Assembly (NCBI RefSeq): GCF_043641665.1
Contig: NC_092190.1
Coordinates: 13,142,048-13,206,047 of the forward strand
Origin: Enoplosus armatus
Lineage: Eukaryota > Chordata > Actinopteri > Centrarchiformes > Enoplosidae
Direction: 5' to 3'
DNA: 64,000 nt
Shown: piece after piece, positions 18,616-32,500 of the stretch
Position numbering within the stretch: the first letter of the stretch is position 1
Layout of the letters: every line of letters starts with the position of its first letter
Position numbers and translations under genes: made by a program
The notes under the pieces: generated by a model
What the model was told of the DNA's origin: nothing
The model's database searches: none
What the model saw: the letters and a program-made list of their open reading frames with translations, nothing else

Positions 18616-21600
18616 CTAAGATCCATTTTCAGTTTTGGCAACCTTTGCTGCAGGACCATCAGCGCCTTCTAGTTCTCTCTTTGGGGCTGCGGGTGCTAGA
18701 GGAAAAGCACAAAGTAGATATGATGAATCCATCAAACCAAACCATCAAACCAAAATTTGAAGCTCCGAAAGATGCTGAACTTACCATCATCGTCATCATC
18801 ACTATCAAATTTCGTCTTTTTGCCCCTGTACTGAGTTCTGCCTTGATCTCTGCCCCCTCTTCCCCTTCGGCCTCCTCTTCCTCTGCCACCTGATCTTCCT
18901 CTGCCACCTTTTAAGACAGACAAAATACATCAGTACTAAATCATTCATAAATGAATCATTGATGATATAAAATAGTTTATTGACAACGTTTTGGATCAGC
19001 TGCTAGTTTGAAAATAGTATTTACCTCTGCCTTTGGACCTGTTGTACGATTCTTGTTGAGCTTCGATGATCTTCTTCAGTTCTTCTTTCTCCTCATCTCC
19101 TTCAAGCACCTGCCATGTGACACTGTTGTTCTTGATTTTCAGTTCCCCTCCGTTTGCCTCCTTGGCCTTATCGAACGATTCCTTTGCGTTCCCATCGAAA
19201 AGGAGTGTGCCCTTGTGGAAAGTAAAAAATACATAATTTTAACTGTCACATCTCTTTACCTTGAGTACGAGACTTGAGTGGTGGAGAGTTTATTTACCTC
19301 TTTGGCCCCTCTTGTAAAATCAACCCACTTTATCTTTCCATGCCCAGAGAACAATTCATGAAAGTCCTCTCTTGAAACATCTTCAAGCTCTCCTGAAAAC
19401 TTCAACAGGCAGCCTGTCTGTTCATCCAAAAGCAGCCCCTGCAACACAAATGACAAAGTATAATTACTGTGACCAGAGCACATCCCAGTGAGAGACCTTA
19501 AGCTTGTAAGCACTGAGGGGGATCTTACCATTTCTTTTTCTTCTGCATGTTTCTGCTGCTGTTCCTTGTCCCTGAATAATCATTTCAGGCAGACGAGGAG
19601 GGTCAGTGATTTTTCACAAAATGTACAATATGTTTTTTAGGACAGGAAGGTATTGCTTGTGTACTCACTGTTTAGCTTTTGCTTTTGTCTCTGCTTTGAA
19701 GTGTTTTCTCTCCTCTGCTTTCTTTGTATGGTAGTCTTCTCTGAAACAGAACAGCAATGACATGATCATTATATACAGTGAAAAGTATGTATGGAAAATG
19801 CACTATTTGTCCACTGTAGATAAATCTTAAACCAAGAAGCAGTACAACTTACCTTGATAACACAAGCATCTCATTGTCTTTGAATGACTTTATGTCTGAA
19901 CGTTCTAGGAACTGCTTAGATGACTCTTCTGTGTCAAAACAGATGAACACTGATCCCTGTACGGAAATTAAGTGAAGTCATTTAACAAAACCTCCCCAAA
20001 TTCACTAAAAACAATTGGAATTGTTAGACAATATATTTAATATACCTTGAACTGCCTTTGCAGGTTTCTCCTCATCTGAATGTTTTCTATGGCACCTTTC
20101 CCATTCAGCCACTCCTGAATCTCATCGAGGGTAGTTTCGAGAGGAAAACCTTTCTAGATGAGAAAAGATATTAAAATGTGGGAAAACAACAAGTATAGAA
20201 GAAAATCTATCCTTTTAAGTATGCAAATGTTTTTAAAATAAGAATTCTGAATGGGTGTGCAATCAATATAAAAAAAACTTACAATGTACACAGATTTGTG
20301 TTTAAGAGCATCTTTGTATTCATCATTCACTTCGGGTAAGGGTTTGTTTGGAGACCTCCTGACTTTAGTCTTGTCTTCGCTGATTTCTAAGAGGCCTGTC
20401 TTTGATTTCTGGAGAGCTGCAACGATGACGCTGCTTTCCTCAGTTAAAGACTTCAGTCTGGGAAGAGAATACGAGATTACAGATGGTTGAACTCAAAACA
20501 AATTCAAGATCAGTCCTGCTGTCAGAGCATGTGTAAATACTAATGATCTACATGAGCATGGATTCTTCATCTCACTGCAGTGACACATTATAAAGCTGGA
20601 GACACTGCAAAGCATCTAAAGTCTTCCTTTTAATGAGGGTCTTTGAATTGTTTCAGCCAGTACAGATGTTGTGTCACCAAAGTCACTCGTCACACTGGGT
20701 TTTTCTCGATATCTGCAGTATCTCCATTTATAAGGGTAAATGAAAAGAATAAATCACACAGGCAACTGAATTACAACTACACTCCTCTTTCAAGTAATTA
20801 GGCTTGATTAGAAAGTAAAAGTGCTGACTCACACAGACTGTCTGCATAAAACTACATACAGACTTTAACAAGTCAGTTGTCAATAGGAGGGTCTCTGAGT
20901 CTAATGGTGCTATATGAATACCTCTTACATTCAGCAAAAGAGTGAGGCATGCCTGTTTTAATGTGTGCATGCTGTGGCTAAATGCAGTCTGGCTGGTAAC
21001 AAATGCACTTCATCGACTGGTTGAGGACATGTGCTAATCTTGCCCTGCTTGCCATGATGAGTCATACAATGGTTCCACAAACTGTTTAATCATCACTGTC
21101 TTCCTCTTATTGCTCATTCACCAGTTTAGCTTTTCTCCAATCAGCTAATTGAAAAATTCTGCACATCACCATTACTTGGTGAACATTGCTTTTAGTTGAT
21201 TTACACCCCATTTTGTTATTGAAGCTTCAGCATCTGATTGAGTCATGTTGTGCTGGTGAGACAACAATCAGTGATGTCAAAGCAAATATGTCCTCATCTT
21301 AAAATTCTTAACTGTCTTTGAGATATTTACATCATTTACACCACTGTTTTAAAAATAAATAAATAAATACTCTGTTACTACACTAGTCTAGTGTAGATTA
21401 CTTTTAGGACTCAGTGATCTCACACACTACCTTGAGGTTGAAGGTGTGGTGAGAATAGCAGAGAGGCACCCCAGCAATGCAATAACAGCAGTGTGACTGC
21501 AGGTAAACACTAACATTACCTACCTCTACCTATTATAAGATCCTCCTGCACATGTATGTCTCAGCATGCACAAGACAGCTACAACCTCTAGATGATGGTA

Positions 21601-22143
21601 AAACATGGAACTAGATAGGCACTGAAGCAGAGACTGTCAGACCATTTCGTATCAGTCAGCTTTCTTTTATTAATTTGCCACAGCTGAATTTCCTGTCAGG
21701 TGGAAAAACTTCAGTGTTGAATGGGGTTTATGATGGACTAGCCCTTACATTACTTGGTTTATGTGTTGTATGGGATGACTAATGTTGCGCTTACGCAAAG
21801 GATAGGTATTAGTGGATTAAATAAAGCTAAAATATGAGTAGTAATTGTTTTACAGCAGTTAAACAGAGAGTGCACTAAAGAGAAGTACAACAAACCTGTT
21901 GAATTTAAGCATCGTCTCCAAAGTCACCCAGCCATCATCAAGTTGCAGTTGTTCTTTGAGAAACTTGTCTCTTGGAAGATTGTGATCCCCAAAGTAGTAC
22001 TAGAGGTGGGAATGAGAGACATTTTTAGAGCTCAATTTAACTGACTTTCACAAAATGTAATCGTAAATTTGAATAGTCAGAATTACCTCTATTTGTCGTG
22101 CCACTTTCTTCTCAATTGGAGTCATCTCATTATTTTCTGCCAT
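18616..22143 (-). CDS. ssb: La autoantigen homologue (Lupus La, RNA polymerase III transcript chaperone)
   Basis: La binds the 3' UUU-OH ends of new Pol III transcripts in the nucleus and assists tRNA maturation. Eleven coding exons: 22143-22087, 21999-21896, 20457-20283, 20153-20046, 19956-19853, 19740-19669, 19571-19529, 19438-19298, 19211-19025, 18907-18785, 18695-18616; 397 residues against 408 in human. The La motif is at about 10-95 ([14 protein letters not shown]), RRM1 at about 107-185 (KSVYIKGFP), a lysine/glutamate-rich linker follows, and RRM2 starts near 222 ([24 protein letters not shown]). The tail has an RGG/GRG-rich stretch, a KKTKF motif, an acidic run and a C-terminal [10 protein letters not shown] non-coding first exon ends at 23228 (donor GTAAGT); exon 2 starts just before the ATG. 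Intron 2 (20458-21895) is 1.4 kb with nothing recognised. Confidence 0.97.
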
Positions 22144-22187
22144 GATTGATCTGTGTAGAAAGAGACCCATTAATGTAAATTTAAACA

Positions 22188-22395
22188 TAGAAACGATTAG
22201 TCGATTAAGCAATTAGTGTATCTAAAGAAAACAAAAACAATAATGTGCTTATCAAATGATCAGTTAAGCTACATATTAAGCAAAAATGCAAAATATTCTC
22301 TGGTTCCAGCTTCTCATATGTGCAGGTATCCTGCCAGGTATTTGCTGAAGGTTTATAAATCATAAAAACTGTCTGCGGTCTCTGTAACCTAGACA
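22188..22395 (-). mobile_element. Degraded non-autonomous DNA transposon, copy D
   Basis: In ssb intron 1. Its core (AGCAAAAATGCAAAATATTC, then CTGGTTCCAGCTTCTCATAT) is a close match to the reverse complement of the core of the element at 52770-53046, and it opens with GATTAGTCGATTAAG. Ends are approximate. Confidence 0.6.
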
Positions 22396-23228
22396 TTGTT
22401 AATTTGATGAGGGTTTATTTCAGTTGTATTTTGTTAAGATTGTGAGCACAGCAACGTAAATTCCATTCACTTCCATTGTATTGTAGAAGACTGCTGTGTG
22501 GATGTTTCCAACATTTCTGCAAATTATCTGCAGGTCCAGATACCACGAGGATTTTTTCTTTTAAGATTTTTTAAGATTTGAGTGAACCAGCCTTTTACTA
22601 GCTCAACAATAGTTGTGAACCCTTCCCTGCCATAAGCAGCAACAGCAGCACTAATGTGAACTGTGTGTATTATTCTGTAATGAGTCCATTTATAATGTGT
22701 TACAATTTAATAGCAAGAAACAAATTCCAAAACAACATTAGTCAGCTATCTTGACTAGCTTGACACAATAAATGAAATCTAAACAAGCCAGTTTAAGATT
22801 GACTAAATATGAAAATTAGCATATAATTGGCATAAACAGGATATAGTTAATTTATGCTGATGTCCTGCTGCTGTTGCTGCTGCTAGCTTGATAGCTAACC
22901 TGCTAGCTTAGCTTAGACGCCGCAACTGTACACCGGCCACGCTGTGTCGGTAACTTACACTAACAGCTTAGTCACTCAGCGTACTGAGTCAAGCTACGCT
23001 GTCAGTAATGCTACATGTTTTATTCAGTGTGGTGTTTAGTTAGCCAACTACTTTAGTACGTAATGTTAAATCAGCCATTTACACTCTGCGTAACTCCATT
23101 CTAGCAAAAGCATGCTAGACGAGAATGTCTAACGTTACTGTTCTTTCGTAAACCTACAGAACATTTCCAAGGTAATATAAAGAAACTATAATCGCCCTTT
23201 TACACCACGTTGAAAGGGTATACTTACG

Positions 23229-24768
23229 ATACGTTGAGTCGCTAGCACCAGTTTTAGCTGTTCAAACCAAAAGTCCTCACTTTTCTGCTCGCACGTTGTG
23301 GAACTGCGTGCTACGGAGCTCACCGAGGACCAAAAAGAGATCAGCGCTAACGCCACTGTGGCTCTCCAGCAGGTTGGATCTGAGCAGCAGCTACAGCATC
23401 GTCATGGGATTTTCTGTGTGATGGAGGCCGCAGCCCCAGGGTGTCGCTGTGACTCGATGTCACTGCAGCACAGCACTGAGACTGCAGTGTTGATGTCAAA
23501 CCATTTGCTATCATTTATGATTTAGCTATGGTTTAATTTAAAAAAAATAACACATATGTATGTTTTTTGTTGTTATTTAATTATTTAAAAAAAATGTATT
23601 TATTGATATTTTAGGTTGTTTGTTTGTTTTTATCATGTTTTTATTGTATTTCATTTTTATTTTTATCTTTTTATTGGTGGTGAAATTGTTTTTTTTGTTG
23701 AATGATGTACCCTTTAAAAAGAGCGGTTACTGCAGCCGGAATGTGTCAGCAGTTTTGTCAGTCCATAAATTAAACAAAATGATCAAACATGAGCTGTCTC
23801 TTTTGCTGTTTTCACTAATGGCGTGCCGTCATTTCCTGAATTTGTTTTAGAGAAACACATTGCAGTTCTCTTTTTGAGGCACAGCACACAACTTAAATTC
23901 AGTGCAGAACAAGTGCATTTTTTAATTATTCCATTATAATTGTATTCTCTTTTTTTTTAAACGTATTTATATATTGTTTTTATTGTATTCTTTTGAAATC
24001 ATACATGTATGTCTTTTGATATTGCCTTGTTTATTTTAGATCTTGTCTTAATGACTTTTCAAGTCTAATGTAAAGCACTTTTATTTTCCTTGTTGTTGAA
24101 AGTTGCTATACAAATACATTTGCCTTGCCTTTACACTACAACCAACATCAATAAACTCTACTTCAAAACTCTTTACATAAAAACGGCCAGTCTATACCTT
24201 AAATATATAACATCCAAAAGTTATAGGATAAATCTCAAGGTGACTGTTCACATAAGATGTGATTAAACTTATATAGTACGATATATTTTATATGGAACTC
24301 ACTGATTAATTCAGGCAGAACTCACATCATAATGGTAGTCATTTATTTAATCAAGTAAGGTGGTGGAGTTCTATCAAAAGACTATTTGGAGTGCTCTAGT
24401 GCATCAGCAGTCTGAGGTGGATTATGTGTATATGTAAAGTGCATCTGAATAATACTCAAATATGGTCATCTTCCTATTTTCAGTCTTTCCTTTCAAGCTA
24501 TTAAAACAGAAATACTTAAAAGTAAACTAAAATTCTACAGTAATTGTGAAGCCCCTGAGTTGCTTGTTCTTTTAGTGCTTGCTTGTTCATTGTATTCACA
24601 GTTTGGCAAATGTGTAGCTCTCTAAAGGCCTTTATCCGGTGCAAAACATGAGCTAAGTTGACATCTTGTGTGGTAGTGTAATCTGCCATTTGAACACTTT
24701 TGACAGAATACAGTTCACCATTTGAATCATTGGCACAAAATTACAATACTTGTGATAACGGTGTGACA
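23229..24768. other. Interval between ssb 5' end and klhl23 3' end
   Basis: 1.5 kb without a supported gene. It holds the ssb promoter and outer first exon (about 23229-23500), an AT-rich stretch (23520-24000), a LINE-type 3' tail (24045-24133) and the klhl23 3' UTR (somewhere between 24345 and 24768; a minus-strand AATAAA occurs near 24345). The 75-codon plus frame at 23298 has no family resemblance. Confidence 0.55.
24045..24133 (+). mobile_element. LINE/SINE 3'-tail fragment
   Basis: Contains TGTAAAGCACTTTTATT followed by AAAGTTGCTATACAAATACA, a degraded form of the 'AAAGCACTT...GTGCTATACAAATAAA' tail common to fish retroelements. Only the tail is visible. Confidence 0.45.
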
Positions 24769-27519
24769 CTAAACACTGAAAACACAAACACATCCATGTG
24801 ATCTGGCTGGGCTGGGAAGAGTCCCCACAATCTCCCAAGAGTCCAGCTGAGGGTCGTATTTCTCAATACTTTGCAGATATGTCCCTTTTGAGTAGGAGTA
24901 TCCCCCTGTTACATAAATACAACCATTTATTACTGCTGCCCCACACTCCATCCTCCTCTCCTTCATCACTGATATTGGTCTCCATTCGTCTTTCTCTATG
25001 TCGTAGCAGTCTGCGATAGTCGTCTGTCCACCCACCAAATACAGCTTGTTGTGGAGAGATACAGAACACAGCCCATACTCTGAAAACAGAGGATTTCAAA
25101 TCAGAATACAGTATGCAGCATATTTTTATTCCTATCTCTTCTTCTTTTTCTCATACCTGGATGGGGAGTTATTGTAAGGATGCTCCACTCATTGACATCT
25201 GGCCTGTAGACTTGGATTTTTTCATAGGTGGAGTTTCCTCTGTATCCATAGTGACCTCCGGTCACATAGATTTTATCTCCCATTACACAGGCAGTGGCAT
25301 TTCCTACACCTTCAAAGGAAACAGAGATTATTGGTATCATTTGATCAATCACTCACGTCTATAAATGTTAATGTTAAACCTTCATTAATAGATTTTTTGA
25401 CCATTTGGTGGCAACGCAACAAGCTGTAAACACAACAAGGACATATTATCAATATCACCTTATAAAGTTGATATGGCAAATTGATATGGCACATGCTCAT
25501 TTACAGATTCAGCAGATCCGGAGCACCGTTATCATTCATTTGGAGTCGTGTGTCTGGCCACCTGGCAAATGTAAGTCCAATATTCACTCTTCTCTCAGTT
25601 GTGTTTTGCTCTCCACAAACTCTCGAAAGAAATATCTGGCTATTCCGCTGATAAAGGCTCCACTATGTTCACTAGCTAGCTAACTAACTTTGTCTGTCTG
25701 TCTTTGGAGCTGGGCAGGTAATGTACAGTGGATTCATCTAAGCTTTTTCATTTTAAACCAGCTGCCTGTGTTTTGAAATGGGGTTGATGATAGCAGTGTG
25801 AACTAAATCAGTAAAGTTGTGGGCCAAGTAGTCATGTGATCCAGTGTTAATATGACAATATTGATTGGTGGAAGCTTTAAGTTGTAAAAAATGTGTGAGG
25901 TAATATTACTGAATATAGTTTTGGTTGAAAAAACACATTTCCACTTCCACAACAGTTGGAAGAGAGGAGTAAAAACACAGAACCTCTTATTACCCTGATT
26001 GGTTGTTTGATTCAGACCAGTACAGTTTAAAAAAAAAACTAAATACAGAGAGGCAGGTGCTCACAGACACATTTTGTTCAATTAGATATTGTTAGTGACA
26101 TGCAATGGTCAAAATTAGTTATTTCAACCAAAATTATAATTCAATAATATTGCAGCTTTTAGTAAAGGATCTGAGTACTTCTTCTATCACTGTTGAAAGC
26201 TCCAGAAAGCTATTAAATTGACCCTGTTGTGAGATTAACTGACTCTTCGGTTCATCGATGCATATAATATATCACTTCATATGTTGCATACCTTGGATCA
26301 TTTTGGCCACAGGGAACCATTTCCTTTTCAAAGGATCATAAAATTCTGTCTCTTGCTCTGGAGCTCCTCCTCTGTAGCCTCCGATGGCATAAATACAGCC
26401 ATGCAAGGCCACAGAGCAATGATAGTATCTAGCTGTGATCATGGGGCAACCCTCTGTCCATTCGTCATAGTCACAGTTATAAACTGAAACTGTGTCCAGA
26501 GCCTCAACAGTGTTTGTCCTGTAACCACCAGTCACATAAATATTTGCTCCAAGTAAACTGACGCTGTAGCTCTCTCTTGCATGGTCAGGCATGTCTTTTC
26601 CTTGCACCCAGGTGTTGCTGATAGGATCCCATGTGTGAACTTCACAAAGAGGGTGCCAGTAGTATCCACCGATGACATACATGCTGGAAGACATTTTCCT
26701 GCTGGCTGACATCTCCTTGCCATTGGACCTTAAAGCCTGAACGATCACAGATTTTAATTTCCCTTCACTGTTCAGCAAGCATGGTCTTTGCACCTCTAAA
26801 GTGGCCTTGAAGTAAACCTCATCCAGGTCCAGATGGATGGAGTGCAGCATGTCTGCAGCATAGTGAACACGATTATCCAAGTCATGGGTGACCCATCTGG
26901 CTACGGCATCTATCAACACCTCATCCCTCTGCACAGTGAGGTTCTGAGCAGCCAAGACCGACCTCATCTTCTCGTGATCAAGCTCGAGGAACTCCTCCTG
27001 CTGGATGAGCTCCGTGAACCGGCTCAGCATCACTCTGCGGGCCTCCCTCTCCAGACCGGGACACAGGTGCAGCTCAGCAAAAGCGTGCATCCCCAGACAG
27101 TTGTCCACATCCAGGAGGCGAACGAGGAACTCCTCGCACGCTTGCTTCACAGATATGAACTGCAGGAGGTCCGCTGCCTCCAGCAGGCTCTGCACGTTGC
27201 TCTCGGTGATGCACACCTGCGCTGTGTACACATAGTCCACCAGGGCGCTCAGGACCACGCAGTCCACCCCGGTCAGTTTGATGACGCTGTTCGACCTCTC
27301 CCTCATATCAGCTGTGAACATGACTTTGAAATAAGAGCTGCGGGCTGACAGCAGCGCCTTGTGGCAGTGAAACACCTGTCCGGACTCGCCGCATTGTAGA
27401 GCCACGTCTGTAAACAGGCCGCTGATGTAGAAATGCCGGAGAGCATCCAGGAGCTCTGCTGGGTGGTCACCATCACAGAAGTCGTGTGTGTAGATTTCGG
27501 CTTGCTTGTGTGACATCAT
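24769..27519 (-). CDS. klhl23: Kelch-like protein 23 (BTB-BACK-Kelch)
   Basis: Predicted substrate adaptor for a CUL3 ubiquitin ligase; its substrates are not well known. Three coding exons: 27519-26292, 25309-25157, 25079-24769; 563 residues, against 558 in human. BTB lies at about residues 30-135 (LFTDVALQC, FKVMFTADM, NVQSLLEAADLLQF), BACK at about 140-245 (ACEEFLVRLLDVDNCLGMH) and six Kelch blades from about 290 to the end (MYVIGGYYWHP, IYVTGGYRTN, IYAIGGYRGGAPEQE, IYVTGGHYGYRG, LYLVGGQTT, IYVTGGYSYSKG). It ends SHGCVCVFSV, as in human KLHL23. The acceptor sits two bases before the first ATG, so the start is firm; a second Met follows directly. A non-coding first exon ends at 27700 (donor GTAAGC). 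Confidence 0.96.
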
Positions 27520-27700
27520 ATCTGGAGAAAACACATTAAAATGTCCAATTACACAACCTGCTGTGCAGAAAAACAAAGCACAATCGAGGTGTCATTCCCA
27601 TTTATGATTAACTGCAGCATTACGACACAAATGCCCCTTTATTTACCCTTTAACTCATCCACAGAAGGCTGCACTCAGCCAGAGAAACTACGGGCTTACC

Positions 27701-29300
27701 TCTCATCCTATTTCCATGAGTAACCCGTGCTGCTCACACTCGGCAGTGTCCTCTCTTTGAACGCTCCTCTCCAAAACACATGAACCTCAATTTAGCTCCT
27801 GCAGGACGGTCGCAGGCAGCTCTATCCTATTTTGGTATTTGTGTGCAGCGGCCATCCCCCTCCCCCCTCCCCTCCTGCAGCAAGTCTCCACAAGCAGGTC
27901 CTTGACAAAACCAAGCAACCATTGAGAAGGAATCACCCAACACCGCTATTTTCTCTCGGAGCCTAAATATAACCTTCCATCCACAGTCTCGTGATGCGCT
28001 CGTGGACGGCGCATTAGTGTACCCAACAGGCAGAGAAGCATCACTTGCAGAATACAAATCTTATACAAATCAGCACCTTCAATACAGCACAGCAAGAAGC
28101 CATTGCACTCTTCTCTATTCATGTCTACCCCCCAGTCTTGTAGTCGTTGCCATGGCATTTTTTTTGAACCCAGTTCCAGTGTGGCCAAGGCTTTGCCTAA
28201 TCCTAACAAGGATTAACAGCACAGTGCACATTATTCATTCCTGCACAAGGTCTCAGAGATGACTACATGAGGTGGTTGGTGCTCGTTTAATTCAAACACA
28301 CAGGAGAGTCTCAACAGTTTTGAAATACTGTAAACTAAATGCATGAAACAATGGTGGAAAACGTTCCCAAAGTCTTTACTAAAGGTGATTATTTTAAGTC
28401 ACACAGTGAAAATTGGACAAAAGTATCAGTGAAATGTACTTTTAATGTCAAGAACAGTCATATTGAAGAATGGCCCATTTCAGAGGGGTGCATTTGTATA
28501 GTGTTTTACAAATGGTCAATGCTGGTGGTCTATGCTACATTAGGGCTTACAAACTGTTGGGTCCTGGAGGAAGAAGTACTAAGATATTTTACTTAAGTAA
28601 ACGTGGCAGTACTGCAGTGTGAAAGTACTCTGGCCCATTTCAGAATCATTTATACATATCAATTATTGATGCATTCATGTGAAAGCATCACTAATCTTGC
28701 AGCTGGTTAAGGTGGGATTCATACTGCTGGGTAGCTTCATCCATAATCATAATTTATTAGTTGATTTATATTTTGTTTTAATAATCGGAATCTGCAAAGT
28801 AACTAGTGACTAAAGCTTTCAAATAAATGTAGTGCAGTAAAAAGTACAATACTGGCTTCCAAAATGTAGTGGCGTAGTACAGTACTTGAGTTCCCTCACT
28901 GCTGTTGGGCAGTTTAACTGGACATGCATATTTTATGAGCTTGTTTTGCATGAAAACATCTGAACAATAAGAAGCTGTCATTTACACGGAGAAATGATGT
29001 ACCCCTGTACAATGTAATATGATTAAATACTATAAACTATCGTCTAAAAAAAAATAGCCAGAGTTTCAATAAATCCCCTCTGACACAAAAACTGGACATT
29101 TTTAACTTAACAAAATAGGAGTTATATTGCAGGGCTGCTGTATTGGATTGTATAAACTGTCCAGGTGTGCTTAATAGACAGGCAACTTGGTGTAGTACAT
29201 TCATTTTAAAATGCAAGAAGTGAAAGGGTCAAGTTCTCAGAATAAAAACACTGAACTGCCGGTACTTTAAAATTGTTCTTACAGGTTTTAATAAGTGCAC
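27701..29300. other. Interval between klhl23 5' end and phgdh 3' end
   Basis: 1.6 kb without a supported gene. The left part (27701-28000) holds the klhl23 first exon and promoter, with a C-rich tract at 27856-27877. The right half holds a repeat copy (28562-28902). No phospho2 frame, which occupies the neighbouring position in the human block, is seen here. Confidence 0.6.
28562..28902. mobile_element. Teleost 'AAGTACT' interspersed repeat, copy 1
   Basis: The stretch runs from GAGGAAGAAGTACTAAGATA through TTTTACTTAAGTAAACGTGG, CTGGCCCATTTCAGAATCAT, GTAACTAGTGACTAAAGC and AAATGTAGTGCAGTAAAAAG to CAGTACTTGAGT. This succession of motifs is a familiar teleost interspersed repeat with AAGTACT-rich ends; I do not know its curated name. 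Confidence 0.6.
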
Positions 29301-29306
29301 TTTATT
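29301..29306 (-). other. phgdh polyadenylation signal
   Basis: AATAAA on the minus strand, 242 bp beyond the phgdh stop codon. Confidence 0.6.
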
Positions 29307-29547
29307 TAACATCTTAACAACAAACTTAACAGCTCACGACACTGAAACATTTCATTTAGTTTTACTTCAACAAAGTGCACGTAAAGCTTCTAAACACTGG
29401 AATGTTATCAAAATGCAAGTTTCAAACTGCTTAAAGTGTTCAACTTCTAAACAAGTTGTTAGTTGTAAATGTTAAGACTGAGACGGCTCAATTATGTTAG
29501 ACACTCTTCAGAAAGTTAAGATTTCCAGATAGCGTTGCTGCTGCCAT

Positions 29548-32500
29548 TTAAATGCTGAGCTGTGCTGCCTCCTTAACCAAAGGCTTCAAGGCACTGAGGT
29601 CTTGCAGGAGAGAGGACACCCCCACACAATACCACAGATCCCCAGCGCGGTCTGCGGGAGCACTGAAAGACTCAATCTCCACTCCCTCTGTGGCGAGAAG
29701 TCCTAAACAAAGAACAATCAAAAAGAGAAAATAGGTGCGATTTTAAACCAAGTCATAACTCAATACCATCTTTCATCCATATGGAAAGTGGAGAAAACAA
29801 ATCTGGTTCAAAGTTTCTGCCTTGCTGACAGAAATATGTGCTTTATTTTGAAATTACGACTTTAGTTGCACAGTTGAGAACAGGTGTTCTTCCTCTGTCC
29901 ACGGAGGGTGACAGGTTCAGAAGTATACAGGAGGAAAACAGAATGAAATAGCTGCGCAAGTCCCATTTCCTTTTGTACTACACGTACTATTATGATTTAA
30001 CAGTATCAATTTTCCATGAAATGGTTCAACAAATATAGTTTGCTAACTTTGTCTCATAAGCCTGAAAAAGAAGCAAAGATGGATTATTGTTTGGATTTCT
30101 CCAGTATTACACAGAACATGTCAGAGATGTTTAAATTTTGTTGTAGACAAGGAAGATCTGATAGTCTGATTGTGAAAATTATTCAAAATGCTTCTCTTTA
30201 TTTTTTTTTACTTGTTGTAGTATTGTTTGAAAATGAATACGTCACATTCTGGATCTGGCTTGGTTGTATCATAATCACAATCATGAAAACTTAAATTTAT
30301 TTGTATTTCACACTTTGAAGTGAAATGCTTGAATACACAACACCATTTATGAATGTCTATAGAGACTGAAAAACTGGTCTTTGACACACTGTGATGGATT
30401 TCTGCTGGTTTCTCTGTGTAAAATGTTGAGGCTTGACTCTCTAATTTCGACTATGAATGTTGATGTGTTTTGTATTTTATATTTGACAGAGCTGAAACTT
30501 TGTACCATCAGTTGACATGTCACAAACATGTTTGCCCTGTTACGATCTGTCCAGAGTGTGTTGATACAGAGACAAACTAGTTGTAGCTGTCAGTTATGGC
30601 CTTATTCTGACAACTTCAGTGTTGTAGGAGTGATTTTCCCCTTAACATTACTGGGTAATTGCATCATTTAAAAAAGTTTCTTACCAGCCACTGAGGATAG
30701 CAGCTGAGGATCTGCGGAGGCCTTGAAGAACAGCAGATTTCCAGTGAGAGAGACCGGCTGTCTGAACGCACTGCCGCTCAGCTCCAGGAGGACCGGCACG
30801 CCACCTTGAACCGAACCGCTGGCTTTGTAGCTGCAGCCACCGGCCACAATCTCCACCTTACACACACCACGGGTTGCCCCGTCAGACGCAGAGTGGGTCT
30901 GGTTTACCTGAAGAGTCGGTCCACATGTATGAAAAGATTATTTTCTAAAAAAGACACACGCTCGTTATCATCATGTGGCCTTTGAGTTGGTGTTGTACCG
31001 TGATTCCAGACTCCTTGGCGAGGCTCAGTACATTGATGAGGTTTGGGCAACAGCCAGATTCCTGATTCAGCAGCCCAACCAGTACTGATGAAGTCATGTA
31101 ACCAGTGGAGGACTTCATACAGTCCCCTGGTTTGAAGAAAACAGTACATGTGTTTTAACTGCCACTATTAAAAACTCTTAACAGCAGAGTGCATTGGCAT
31201 TTAATTTACTGCAATACCTTGTGTACAACTAGCTTCTATCAAATACAGTGGCTGTTTCACAATCATACCACCAGAGGGAGAAAAATCCCCACCATTACAA
31301 TATTATCTCCCTCTGACATGAGCCCGCCCCCCCTCTCTCGTCAGGTTACACAAACTGGTCAGACCAGTAGTTTTACCTTGCGTGATGATCTGGACATGAC
31401 TGAACGGTTTCTTAGAAGCAGTGCATGACTGCAGCACAGCTCCGACAGCTTCTCCCAGTTTGATCAGCTGGTGAGATTCCTGGGAGAACGTGCTGGCAAA
31501 AACCTGTGCGTTCACCTACAAAAAAGGAGTTTAAAAAAGTGAACTGACCACACTTGAATACACCCGCATCTGGAATCACATGTAATAGTGAGACAGTTAA
31601 GGTAAGAGACTTGTGATTTCTTTGAGATGGAATGAGCTGTAAATGGGGTTTTGAACAGGGAATCTGTTCAGTCAATTTAGATGCCAGAAGAACTGAAGCA
31701 GTATTTGCATTTGTGTAAATAAATAATATTTCTACATATGAAGATCCCTTTACTTGTCATAGGGACGACTACTCAGCCTGTGAAAACAGGTGTATGATGT
31801 TCTCTGTGGCTCATGCAAGAAATACATTTTAGACAGAAAGCCTGCGGTACAAACTGGTGGGTGGAGTTTGACAGATTTGGGAATTTACCAAGCATGAAGG
31901 GTCTAATAGAAGATGCTATCCAGTTACATTAGTTGAAGTGTAGGTTTCATTGTTTGGGAGCTTTTTAGGGACTGGAGGTCCTTTATGGAAGTATAGTCCT
32001 AAATCACTCAAGTGGCCCTTTAACATGTTTTGCAACAACAAAACTCAAGGACTGAAAACAAATAAGAACACCGAGTGAAACTTACAGCTCCAACCAGCTT
32101 CTTGCCCTTCACCATGTCCACAATCTGCAGAGCGATGTCCTCCCCACAACGAGCCTGAGCCTCCTTTGTGCTGGCTCCCAGGTGAGGACAGCTGATGACA
32201 TTAGGATGGTCGACCAATGAACGGTCCTTAGGAGGCTCCTGCGGCCAAACACAAAGTAAGCCTCAAACTATTATAGTTACATACAGCAGTACAGAGTTAT
32301 TTGTGTGAGGACATGGTCCAATAATCTCACCTCAACAAAGACATCCAGCCCTGCGCCTCCACACTGCCCAGACTCCAAAGCTCTGACGAGAGCAGCCTCG
32401 TCAATGATGCCCCCTCGTGCACAGTTCACCACCTTCACTCCTTTCTTGCATTTAGCAAACGATTCATCATTAAGCAGACCTTAGGCAAAAGGAAAACAAA

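Noticed and set aside
23298..23525. 75-codon plus-strand frame upstream of ssb
   Set aside because: Falls in the ssb promoter/first-exon region, has no similarity I recognise and no splice partner.
26833..27348. 171-codon plus-strand frame
   Set aside because: Mirror of the long klhl23 BTB-BACK exon; explained by codon bias of the real gene.
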